A stretch of 11,069 nt of DNA from contig JADFWK010000141.1 of NCBI GenBank assembly GCA_015223015.1, positions 1-11,069 of the forward strand, written 5' to 3'. Shown here piece after piece: positions 1 through 7,000 of this stretch (its first letter is position 1; every line of letters begins with the position of its first letter). The notes under the pieces are model-generated. The model had not been told where the DNA came from, searched no databases, and saw only the letters and a list, made by a program, of their open reading frames with translations. Origin of the DNA: Pseudomonadota bacterium. GTDB lineage: Bacteria; Desulfobacterota; DSM-4660; Desulfatiglandales; B25-G16. A program made the position numbers and the translations under genes.

Positions 1-2
1 AT

Positions 3-656
3 CCGAGCCATTCAGGTGCTCTGATTAATTTGGGGGTTTTGGCCAAAAGGTCTGGAGATTTAGATAGTGCCTTGAGGTATTTGGAGGAGGCGTTGCAGGA
101 AACACCAGACTCAGTAGAGGCTTTGTCAAATTTAGGGCATGTCTATTACCACAGGGATAATTTGCAGAAGGCAAGGCAAGTATTTGAGCGTTTGACCCAA
201 ATAGACTCTACACTTGTGGATATTCATCTAATACTCTCTATGGTTTATGTGCGCCTGGAAAGCCCTGAACTGGTTGTTACCGAATGCGACCGGCTCATGA
301 GCCTGCTTGGATTAAACCGCAATCTAACACTCAACAGCCTGTTAGATCTGAGCAACCTGTTTATCGATATCGGGAAAGTGCTGCTCGAACAAAAACGAGC
401 ACCGTTAGCTTCTTTGGCGTTCAATGTTGCAATGCATCTGGGTGGTGAGGCGATTCAGACAATAAAGAGGATTGGAAGGATATGTTTTCAACATGGTGAC
501 TATAATGCTAGCCTTGAATACCTAGAAAAAGCAATCCGCTTGAACCCTCAGGATTGGGAAAATTTTTGCTTGATGGGAGACTGTTATACAAAAATGGGCG
601 CAGAAGAAGCGGCTGTGATCTGCCACCAAAAGGCAAAAGAGCTGAATCCATACTGA
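3..656 (+). CDS. TPR-repeat protein, 5'-truncated by window edge
   Basis: The reading frame is open to the left edge, so the true start lies upstream. A TTG at 30 is only an internal codon, because the residues before it (PSHSGALIN) continue a typical TPR helix. Visible residues form tetratricopeptide repeats: one runs from the edge through the ALRYLEEAL helix, the next contains LSNLGHVYYHRDNLQKA, and a last pair near the C-terminus contains YLEKAIRLNPQDWENF. The middle part (about residues 65-145) is more divergent but still helical. No catalytic domain, signal peptide or membrane segment is visible. TPR proteins act as protein-binding scaffolds. Beside flagellin genes they are sometimes part of a flagellin glycosyltransferase, but nothing here proves that. 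It ends 357 bases before flagellin, and the strong promoter between them argues for separate transcription. Confidence 0.85.
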   Translation, partial: PSHSGALINLGVLAKRSGDLDSALRYLEEALQETPDSVEALSNLGHVYYHRDNLQKARQVFERLTQIDSTLVDIHLILSMVYVRLESPELVVTECDRLMSLLGLNRNLTLNSLLDLSNLFIDIGKVLLEQKRAPLASLAFNVAMHLGGEAIQTIKRIGRICFQHGDYNASLEYLEKAIRLNPQDWENFCLMGDCYTKMGAEEAAVICHQKAKELNPY

Positions 657-682
657 CCTTCCATGAGACACCCCCAGCTTGA

Positions 683-699
683 ATAGTGCTTTACACTAT
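683..699. repeat. Short perfect inverted repeat upstream of the flagellin promoter
   Basis: ATAGTG (683-688) and CACTAT (694-699) are perfect 6-base arms with a 5-base centre. The element sits about 80 bases upstream of the sigma-28 -35 box. It could be an operator-like site or chance, and there is no U-tract to make it a terminator for the TPR gene. Confidence 0.3.
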
Positions 700-777
700 A
701 GGATACGGTTAACCTAAAACACTCCAATATCCTTGATCCCCCTTTTCTGACCTTCCCAGAACCTTCAAAGAAAATCT

Positions 778-804
778 TAAAGTTTTTCTTCTCTCTTCCG
801 ATAC
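778..804 (+). promoter_or_regulatory. Sigma-28 (FliA) promoter for flagellin
   Basis: The -35 box TAAAGTTT (778-785) matches the FliA consensus exactly. It is followed by 11 bases and then the -10 box TCCGATAC (797-804), against consensus GCCGATAA. The spacing is exactly the family standard. Transcription should start near 811, giving a leader of roughly 200 nt before the flagellin start. This is the strongest promoter call in the window. Confidence 0.9.
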
Positions 805-806
805 GT

Positions 807-828
807 AATTCTAAGAATTGTGAATTCT
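807..828 (+). repeat. Alternating AATTCT/AGAATT palindromes at the predicted transcription start
   Basis: AATTCT (807-812), AGAATT (814-819) and AATTCT (823-828) are arranged so that the middle arm can pair with either neighbour. The block spans the predicted start of the flagellin transcript. It could be an operator or the start of leader structure, and no known regulator site was recognised. Confidence 0.4.
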
Positions 829-861
829 GGATGAGATCCCAGATTCATAAAATCTCATTCA
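828..861 (+). other. Leader hairpin in the flagellin 5' UTR
   Basis: Bases 828-837 (TGGATGAGAT) pair with 852-861 (ATCTCATTCA), giving ten pairs that include one G-U, around a 14-base loop. It lies just inside the predicted transcript. No U-tract follows, so it is not an intrinsic terminator. It may act as 5' mRNA stabilising structure. Confidence 0.45.
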
Positions 862-918
862 AAGAAAGGGGGGATAGAAGAGCAAACAGGGTGAACAGTG
901 AACACCCGCGAAAAAGTT

Positions 919-946
919 CAACTGAAACAGTTGGCAAGGATGCCAA
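919..946 (+). promoter_or_regulatory. Overlapping hairpins with CsrA-type GGA loop in flagellin leader
   Basis: Two hairpins share bases 931-933 and so exclude each other. CAACTG (919-924) pairs with CAGTTG (928-933). TTGGCA (931-936) pairs with TGCCAA (941-946) around an AGGA loop. In the second, the bases GCAAGGATGC put GGA in the loop, close to the known CsrA consensus RUACARGGAUGU. CsrA represses flagellin translation in Bacillus through leader sites of this kind, and binding here is inferred. The site lies about 70 bases before the start codon, while another GGA lies in the Shine-Dalgarno, as expected for a bridging repressor. Confidence 0.5.
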
Positions 947-956
947 ATGAGTTTTT

Positions 957-984
957 AGCTGCTAGCTCAAAGCTCAGAGTGAGA
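957..984 (+). repeat. AGCTNNN heptad repeat, four units, in the flagellin leader
   Basis: The units are AGCTGCT (957), AGCTCAA (964), AGCTCAG (971) and a decayed AGTGAGA (978). A related array follows the gene at 2142-2176. It lies between the GGA hairpin and the Shine-Dalgarno. Its function is unknown. Confidence 0.6.
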
Positions 985-1013
985 AAACAAAAAAGATCAA
1001 GGAGGATAAAACC

Positions 1014-2135
1014 ATGGGACTTAGAATTCAACACAATATTGCAGCGTTAAATGCACATCGCCATTTGCTCGTTTCGGATGCCGGACTGAGCAAGTCTCTT
1101 GAAAGACTTTCATCTGGTTTCCGTATCAATCGGGCTGCCGATGATGCGGCTGGGATGGCCATATCTTCAGGGTTTAGGGCAGATATAGCCAGTTACAAGG
1201 TGGCAAGCAGGAACACGGCGGAAGCGAACTCCCTTCTCCAGGTTGCTGAGGGTGCCTTTGATCAGGTCAGTGCTATGCTGGTTCGATTGAAGGAGTTGGC
1301 AACCCAGGCTGCCTCGGCCAATGCCGGATCTAACCTGGACAAACTCAATGCTGAAGGAAATGCCCTCATCGATGAGATTGACCGTATTGCCCAGGTCACT
1401 GAATACGCCGGCACAAAACTGATTAACGGAACCTTTGGAGTGGGTGTCTCGGGCGGGTCAACTGCAACAACAGGCGACGGGGTAACGACTGCACAAGGTA
1501 TGATAGCCCAGGAGACCTATAACCTTACCTATGCCGCAGGCACTGGTGGGGCTGGGCTGGTTAATGTAACCGTAACCACCGGTGATGGGTCTTGGACAAT
1601 AACTGATGTGGCAATAGCGGATGCCGGTGAGACATCGCAGGTTACTTTCAGTGCCTTTGGGTTAACGGTTACGTTTAACGAAAACCTTACCTCCACCTTG
1701 GGAGCCGCAGATATTATTGGCACCGATACAGGGAATGCTACATTCCAGGTAGGTTCCGAGAGTAGCGCCGATAACCGGATTAGTGTCAGTCTTGGCGACG
1801 TTACCACAGCGGCATCTGGTCTGAATATCACAAAGGATCAGCTTGATAATGCTGTTGAAGCACAGGGCTTCCTAACCACTATTAACAACGCCATAAGCAC
1901 CTTGAATGATCGAAGAGGTGAAATAGGTGCCATTCAAAATAGATTGGGTTATGCTGCCGCGAACCTCACAGCTACCATTGAAAATGTAACTGCGGCGGAA
2001 TCGGTAATCCGGGATGTGGATATGGCGTTAGAGATGACCGAATTCACAAAGAACCAGATCCTGCTCCAGGCCGGTACAGCCATGCTCGCACAGGCGAACA
2101 TGGCACCTCAGCTAGTACTCGCGCTGTTCGGTTAA
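1014..2135 (+). CDS. fliC: Flagellin
   Basis: Flagellin is the filament subunit, exported through the flagellar type III apparatus and polymerised under the cap. The N-terminal D0/D1 region is about residues 1-140, opening MGLRIQHNIAALNAHRHL and including LERLSSGFRINRAADDAAGMAIS. A Gly/Thr/Val-rich central surface domain follows at about 141-245. The C-terminal D1/D0 region is about 246-373, with LGYAAANLTATIENVTAAES, RDVDMALEMTEFTK and a terminal LVLALFG. At 373 residues it is a short-to-medium flagellin. No cysteine is present, as is usual for axial proteins. The ATG has a strong Shine-Dalgarno (AAGGAGG, 999-1005) eight bases upstream, and the Shine-Dalgarno itself contains a GGA that could bind CsrA. 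Transcription is predicted from the sigma-28 promoter at 778-804 and ends at 2181-2216. The cognate chaperone FliS is encoded downstream. Confidence 0.97.
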   Translation: MGLRIQHNIAALNAHRHLLVSDAGLSKSLERLSSGFRINRAADDAAGMAISSGFRADIASYKVASRNTAEANSLLQVAEGAFDQVSAMLVRLKELATQAASANAGSNLDKLNAEGNALIDEIDRIAQVTEYAGTKLINGTFGVGVSGGSTATTGDGVTTAQGMIAQETYNLTYAAGTGGAGLVNVTVTTGDGSWTITDVAIADAGETSQVTFSAFGLTVTFNENLTSTLGAADIIGTDTGNATFQVGSESSADNRISVSLGDVTTAASGLNITKDQLDNAVEAQGFLTTINNAISTLNDRRGEIGAIQNRLGYAAANLTATIENVTAAESVIRDVDMALEMTEFTKNQILLQAGTAMLAQANMAPQLVLALFG

Positions 2136-2141
2136 TGAATT

Positions 2142-2176
2142 AGCTCTAAGCTGTAAGCTCAAAGCAAGCAGCTAAT
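2142..2176 (+). repeat. AGCTNNA heptad repeat, five units, after flagellin
   Basis: The units AGCTCTA, AGCTGTA, AGCTCAA, AGCAAGC and AGCTAAT run without gaps between the flagellin stop and its terminator. AGCTCAA is shared exactly with the leader array at 957-984. Heptad arrays are a recognised class of intergenic repeat in some bacteria, but this particular unit was not matched to a named family. Confidence 0.6.
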
Positions 2177-2180
2177 GTCA

Positions 2181-2216
2181 AAAAAACCCCGCTTTTTTTC
2201 AGGAGCGGGGTTTTTT
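2181..2216 (+). terminator. Intrinsic terminator of flagellin
   Basis: A perfect 13-base stem (2181-2193 with 2204-2216) has a C4GCT/AGCG4 core and a 10-base loop. Its outer arms are an A6 run and a T6 run, so it could work in both directions. It closes the flagellin transcript 46 bases after the stop. A near-identical copy lies at 3644-3673. Confidence 0.9.
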
Positions 2217-2273
2217 GTTGTTAATGAAGCGGGAATTGGATAAAAAGACATAATCAAAATAAATCTGGATTAT

Positions 2274-2927
2274 ATGATGGAAGCAGAGATTTACTATGAT
2301 ATTCTGAGCAAGAAACAGAGAGAGATTCTGCCTCGGCTCGGATTTTTGAAGGAAAGGGAGATTTACCTTGCTGGAGGCACGGCACTCGCTTTGCAGATAG
2401 GCCATAGAAGCTCGATTGATTTCGATTTTTATGACAAGGCTGAATTTGAGTTGGATGTACTATTAAGACAATTTCGGCAATTCTTTAAAAATGTTTCTGT
2501 TATTCAGATGAGTCAAGGAACCTTAGTTGTTGATGTTGAAGGGATTCAAGTGAGTCTTTTCCACTATGATTACAAGGTGATAAGACCATTTTTTCACATG
2601 AAGGACCTAATTCTTTTATCTCTGGAAGATATCTCTGCCATGAAACTCATTGCCATTATTCAAAGGGGAGAAAGGCGAGATTTTGTTGATATCTATTATT
2701 TGATACAGCGATTTGGGCTAGAAAGAATTTTTTCTTATTCTGAGGAAAAATATCCTGGTATCTTTAACCCATATCTTGCCTTGCAGGCACTAACTTATTT
2801 TGAAGAGGCAGAAGGTGCCCCCCCTGGATCAAGGATTGGAGTATTTAATGATCACCTAGATTGGAGCGAAGTAAAGGAATATCTAGTTAAGGTTGTTACA
2901 ACGTACAAAAGGGAAAAGCTCAGATAG
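2274..2927 (+). CDS. AbiEii/DUF1814-family nucleotidyltransferase (toxin-type)
   Basis: This protein belongs to the AbiEii/AbiGii (DUF1814) nucleotidyltransferase family. Characterised members act as toxins in toxin-antitoxin or abortive-infection systems, and some add nucleotides to tRNA. Visible motifs are YLAGGTALALQIGHR (31-45) with the GG signature, the metal-binding pair D49/D51 in SIDFDFY, a third acidic position near D87, K124, and RGERRDFVDIYYL (131-143). The length of 217 residues suits the short members. The start could be 2274 or 2277 because two ATGs are adjacent, and no good Shine-Dalgarno is seen. It begins just after the flagellin terminator and is visibly richer in A/T at third positions than fliD, suggesting transfer. 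The next gene starts two bases past its stop. The family call is firm, but toxicity and target are inferred. Confidence 0.88.
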   Translation: MMEAEIYYDILSKKQREILPRLGFLKEREIYLAGGTALALQIGHRSSIDFDFYDKAEFELDVLLRQFRQFFKNVSVIQMSQGTLVVDVEGIQVSLFHYDYKVIRPFFHMKDLILLSLEDISAMKLIAIIQRGERRDFVDIYYLIQRFGLERIFSYSEEKYPGIFNPYLALQALTYFEEAEGAPPGSRIGVFNDHLDWSEVKEYLVKVVTTYKREKLR

Positions 2928-2928
2928 A

Positions 2929-3219
2929 ATGATAGATAATAAAAAAATACCTGATTACGTCTTAAGATGTCTCTGGTCATATGATATATCTGAACTCGAT
3001 TTTGGCCGCCATAAAAATCTCATAATCACTCAGGTCCTGAATTATGGGGATTGGCAAGGTGTTGAGTGGCTGTATAAAAATTATTCAGAAGATGATTTAG
3101 AACAGGTTGTTAAGAAACCAAGAAGAGGGTTGTGGTTCAAGCGGACCCTGAATTTTTGGTTGACTGTTTTGCAGATAGATTTATCGCCCCAAGAATTTGA
3201 TAATGCTACATTTCGGTAA
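2929..3219 (+). CDS. DUF6922-like small protein, candidate antitoxin partner
   Basis: The product is 96 residues, opening MIDNKKIPDYVLRCLWSYD. The pattern of a short N-terminal helix, then HKNLIITQVLNYGDWQGVEWLYKNY, then VVKKPRRGLW and LNFWLTVLQI resembles the DUF6922 family as I recall it. That family is often encoded beside AbiEii-type nucleotidyltransferases. The ATG at 2929 is chosen over an in-frame TTG at 2893 because it places the start two bases after the previous stop, typical of coupling, and removes a 12-residue extension unlike the rest. No DNA-binding, membrane or catalytic motif is seen. An antitoxin or immunity role is inferred from context only. No terminator follows closely: the next one lies more than 400 bases on, at 3644. 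Confidence 0.7.
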   Translation: MIDNKKIPDYVLRCLWSYDISELDFGRHKNLIITQVLNYGDWQGVEWLYKNYSEDDLEQVVKKPRRGLWFKRTLNFWLTVLQIDLSPQEFDNATFR

Positions 3220-3313
3220 ACTGTGGATCTCGTGGTCTCCTTTACTAGGTTTCTGAGATTGATATTCCTTTAAATAAATATAGTAGGCGTTCAAAGGTTC
3301 AAAGCTCACCCCT

Positions 3314-3397
3314 ACCCGACTGATGCAAGGCGGGGTTCAGCCTGCGACGAGCCCCTCGGCCTTGAGCTCGGGGCCGAAAGGCTCAGCCGAGTCGGGT
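3314..3397. repeat. GC-rich nested inverted repeat, element A
   Basis: The outer arms ACCCGACT (3314-3321) and AGTCGGGT (3390-3397) are perfect. Inside, GAGCC (3349-3353) pairs with GGCTC (3380-3384), and TCGGCC (3356-3361) with GGCCGA (3372-3377), forming a long hairpin. It resembles a palindromic intergenic repeat or a folded RNA domain. No family was recognised. Confidence 0.55.
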
Positions 3398-3403
3398 TAA
3401 CTT

Positions 3404-3570
3404 CCTGCCTGTGCGTTGTACGCAGACAGGTCTTTCGTTGACCTTGCTCGTAAGCCAGCCCTCCAGACGTATGGCAGGACGAAACCTCGAATGGCAGCGC
3501 GCCCTACCAGAGTCCCCTAACAGGGTGAAGATGCGTCCGGCTTGTCTGCCGTAGCTCCAACACAGGCAGG
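3404..3570. repeat. 167-base element with nested terminal inverted repeats (MITE-like)
   Basis: CCTGCCTGTG (3404-3413) and CACAGGCAGG (3561-3570) are perfect 10-base inverted ends. A second nested pair follows: GCAGACA (3422-3428) and TGTCTGC (3543-3549). The left end can also fold on itself (CCTGT-GCGT with ACGC-ACAGG, 3408-3430). The size and ends suit a miniature inverted-repeat element, or equally a structured RNA. No transposase is encoded, and no clear target-site duplication was found by eye. Confidence 0.45.
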
Positions 3571-3643
3571 CATGATCACACACATCCTGAAATTCAGCAT
3601 TCGTTATGTATAGTTGAGCCAGATACTCATTAAGGACGTGCAT

Positions 3644-3673
3644 AAACCCCGCTTCTTTTCAGGAGCGGGGTTT
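3644..3673 (+). terminator. Second copy of the flagellin terminator
   Basis: A 10-base stem (AAACCCCGCT, 3644-3653, with AGCGGGGTTT, 3664-3673) and a 10-base loop are followed by CTATTTT. Over 30 bases it matches 2184-2213 at 29 positions, the difference being C at 3655 versus T at 2195. It has no obvious gene of its own to terminate, since the preceding stop is at 3219. It either ends a non-coding transcript, is the remnant of a lost gene, or marks the right edge of an insert. Confidence 0.8.
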
Positions 3674-3743
3674 CTATTTTGGTAATAATGACGAACTCAT
3701 AAAAGGTATTTTGTGAACGAGATTGAGCATCTTTGGGAGAAAA

Positions 3744-3830
3744 GCGCTTGAGATGTTCAGCGTTAAGAAATGCTAACTGTTTGAGGGACTTATACCGAGT
3801 TTTAGCATTTTACCTGAACATTTCGAGTGC
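3744..3830 (+). other. Long imperfect hairpin, candidate structured RNA upstream of fliD
   Basis: Bases 3744-3760 pair with 3814-3830 as 17 consecutive pairs (14 Watson-Crick, 3 G-U). After an asymmetric internal loop (3761-3767 versus 3811-3813), 3768-3776 (AAATGCTAA) pairs perfectly with 3802-3810 (TTAGCATTT) around a 25-base apical loop. The three wobble pairs are G-U only when read from the + strand and would be A-C mismatches on the other. That points to a + strand RNA rather than a DNA palindrome. No promoter or U-tract is evident next to it. Confidence 0.5.
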
Positions 3831-3932
3831 ACCCAAAATGCTCACGGATAGAACAAAATCGACTTTTTACGAATGCATCAATAATCGTATTGGCAAATAT
3901 CTTGCTACATCCATTATTGCAGAGGAAAAATC

Positions 3933-3960
3933 TCAAGTTTTGGGAAATATTTTCCGATAG
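3933..3960 (+). promoter_or_regulatory. Sigma-28-like promoter for fliD
   Basis: TCAAGTTT (3933-3940) and TCCGATAG (3953-3960) match the FliA -35 and -10 boxes. The spacer is 12 bases, one longer than the consensus 11. Transcription would start near 3967, leaving a leader of about 50 nt. The match is weaker than that of the flagellin promoter but is well placed. Confidence 0.65.
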
Positions 3961-4015
3961 ATATATGGAGATTCGGAACCTGTTACAGCCAAGTTTCGTT
4001 TAAAGGGGGACAACC

Positions 4016-7000
4016 ATGGGATTAAGCACCAACCTCATCAGCGGCCTTGCCAGTGGTTTTGATTGGCGCTCTATGATCGATGAATTGATGAAGATTGAGC
4101 GTCGGCCCGTTGATTTAATAGAGAGCAGAAAAAGGGAATATGAATCAAAACTTTCTGAATGGCAATCCTTTAACACCAAACTCCTTTCCCTCAAGACAGC
4201 CGCTGAAGGGCTCAAGGACCCCGGAGACTTTGATGTTTTCACCTCCATTATGACATCTGACAGCAGCACCGTTAAGGCCTCGGACCTCCTGTCTGTTTCC
4301 ACTTCCTCTTCCGCCTCAAAAGGTTCGTACTCAATTGTTGTATCTGCATTGGCCACGGCGCAAAAGCTTTCCTCCAATTCCTTCTCCAGTTTTTCAGATG
4401 CCCTGGGAAGCTCTTATGTAGGAGATATCCTTATCAACGGAAGGGTCATCGCCGTCAGCGCAACAGACACTCTTGCCGATGTAAAGAACAAGATCAACAG
4501 TGCCAACTCGGGGACCAATCCGAGCGGAGTGACAGCCAGTATCGTGAATTATGGGACCAATAACTACCGGTTGATCCTGACCAGCGATGATACGGGAGAA
4601 GACGGTATATCCCTCCTCAACGCCACTGACACCGATATCTTGGGAGCATTCGGTTTTACAGAGATGGCATCTGGTACCTATGAGGTCAAGAACAGCATTA
4701 CCGGGGGCGCCCAGAGCGATCGCTATACCAGTGTCACTACCTCCATTAAGGATCTCCTTGGCCTGAGTGACCCACAGGCGAGCACTAATCAATTAAAGAT
4801 AGAAGCGGTCGATGGCACCTCAAATGCCATAGATATCGATCTCTCCACAGATAACCTGTATGATATTAGCGATGCCATCAATGATGCCAAAAAAAATACC
4901 AGTTTGAGCGCCTCGGTCGTCTCCGAGACAGTGGGCGACACAACCTATTACAGGCTTCAGATAGACGGCATTGCCGACACCGACCCCTTTCAAGACCAAA
5001 ACAACATCTTCCAGACCTTGGGTTTGATTAAGGGTGGGGTAGGAGATGTTCTCGGCGTAACCGGCACAAATGAAATGACCACCAACGGCCAGCCCATCAG
5101 CGCCAGCACCCTTCTGGTTGATATCGACGGGTATTTTTTTTGGGACATTCTGGACGATATCATACTTACCGGTACCGATACGGATGGTGGAGCTGTGAAT
5201 AATAAGAAGCTCAATATTCAAACTACGAGCACCGTTCAGGATCTCTTGGACAAGATAGAGCTCGAATACGGAGACGTAACAGCCTCAGTCACCGGTGACG
5301 GCAGAATACTGATTGTGGATAACACCACGAGCGCAGGGTCCTCTTTGAACGTAACCCTGACCGATGTCCTAGACAATCCAGCAGAACAAGGCTCCCTCGA
5401 TTTTGGGATCTCCAACCAGGATGCTGGGGTTGTACGGAACCGGGAGGTGGTCCAAGGACAGGATGCAACCATCCAGGTGGATGGGATTGCCATAACCAGT
5501 TCCGACAACGCAGTGGAGAATGTGCTCCCCGGTGTAACCCTGAACTTGTTAAAGGCAGATGCAGATACCACAATTACCTTGAATATCGATCGGGATACCG
5601 ATGCCATTATGGATACGATCAGCACCTTCGTAGATGCCTATAATGCAGTAGCTTCCTACATTCGCCAGCAGCAGACCTATGACACGGACACGGAAAGCAC
5701 CGGCGGCATTCTTTTTGGGGACGGCACCCTTTCTTCGGTAAAATCAGATCTGACCTCCATCCTGGTTCAGTCCGTGTGGGGTGTTTCATCTGAGTACTCC
5801 ATACTCGGGTTGGTGGGAATTAACCTGGATAATGAGGGTCAGCTGAGTATAGATACGGACACGCTTCAGGGATATCTCGAAACCAATTTCAATGACGTAA
5901 AACTCCTGTTTTCAGCAAATGGAACCAACAGTGTGGGGACCCTTGAATATATCTCCCATTCCTATGATACACAATCAGGGGAATATACGGTTAATATCAC
6001 CCAGGCAGGCACCCAGAGCACAACCACCAGCGATACGGCCGTGACTGGTACCCTTGGAAGCGATGAAACACTCACTATTACCGAGGGAGATAAGACTGCC
6101 ACCGTTTCCCTGACCAGCGACATGACCATTACAGATATTATCAATGCCGTCAATACGGAGCTCGACACCGTTTACACGGACATTCTGGTTGGCAGTGAGC
6201 CCGTCGAGGAAGGTGGGTCTCCCATCACTTCCGCCACCAATTGGGCAGACATCGATGGCGGCCAATTGGTAGACGGGGACATTATTGCATTTGAGGGAAC
6301 CTCTCGAAGCGGCAGAGCAATCTCAGGCTCCTATAGAATCGATGATGTATCCACCGACACGGTTCAGGGCCTCCTTTCTGCCATAGAGGTGGCTTATGGA
6401 AATCAGGTTACTGCTTCAATTGACTCCTCAGGTCACATTGTGATCACTGACAAGTACGTGGGGAACAGTGAACTTTCCATAACCTTTGATTATAGTCAGA
6501 CTCAGAACCAGGTAGATATTTTCGGTTCAGTCCTCACTACCAATGCAGGGGGCCAGGAAGGCAGATTTGCCCTTTCAATCATCGCCTCCAATGATGGGAG
6601 CGATCATCTGAAATTAACTCACGACAGCTATGGGAGCGATCACAGCTTTATCGTTTCGGAAACGGGCGACCTTTTATGGACGGGTGGTGACCAGACCGTC
6701 GATAATGGCCAGAATGTGGCTGGCACCATCAATGGTGAGGCAGCGACAGGTTCGGGACAGATTCTTACCGGTGATGATGACGAAGCCAATGTGGATGGCC
6801 TGGTCATCAAATATACCGGGACCTCCACCGGAGACATAGGGGACATCAAACTCACCCTCGGTACAGCAGATCTCTTTGACCGGGCGCTTTTTCACATAAC
6901 CGATTCGCTTGAGGGCTATGTCGGGTTTAAGCAGGACTCCCTCCAGAACGGAATTAGTAGTCTTGAAACTCAGATTGAACAAATGGAGGCCCGCCTTGTT

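Larger units (their letters stand above)
3220..3643. other. Gene-free stretch containing a GC-rich structured block
   Basis: No credible gene is seen. The first 70 bases are A/T-rich, then GTTCAAAG occurs twice in tandem (3289-3304). From about 3305 the sequence turns sharply GC-rich and carries several nested inverted repeats (separate entries). From about 3570 to 3643 it returns to ordinary composition and leads into a terminator. A minus-strand open frame of 86 codons across it has no recognisable protein features. Confidence 0.6.

Noticed and set aside
30..656. TTG at 30 as the start of the TPR gene
   Set aside because: The frame is open to the window edge and the residues before 30 continue a TPR helix, so the gene is truncated rather than starting here.
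932..944. Sigma-54-like TGGC...GC upstream of flagellin
   Set aside because: The GG-to-GC spacing is too short (7 instead of 10 bases), and the bases are better explained by the TTGGCA/TGCCAA hairpin. A sigma-28 promoter is present upstream.
957..2176. Heptad arrays as a CRISPR or attachment site
   Set aside because: The units are only seven bases without spacers, and no integrase or cas gene is present.
2893..2928. N-terminal extension of the DUF6922-like gene from a TTG
   Set aside because: It overlaps the end of the preceding gene by 35 bases. The ATG at 2929 gives normal coupling and a plausible N-terminus.
3383..3643. Minus-strand open frame of 86 codons
   Set aside because: It overlies the GC-rich inverted repeats, has no recognisable domain, no clear Shine-Dalgarno, and an implausible composition with scattered Cys/Arg/Trp. 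Lack of stops is explained by base composition.
3733..3960. Plus-strand open frame of 75 codons starting with TTG
   Set aside because: It begins at a TTG, spans the long hairpin, ends exactly at the -10 box of the fliD promoter, and encodes nothing recognisable.
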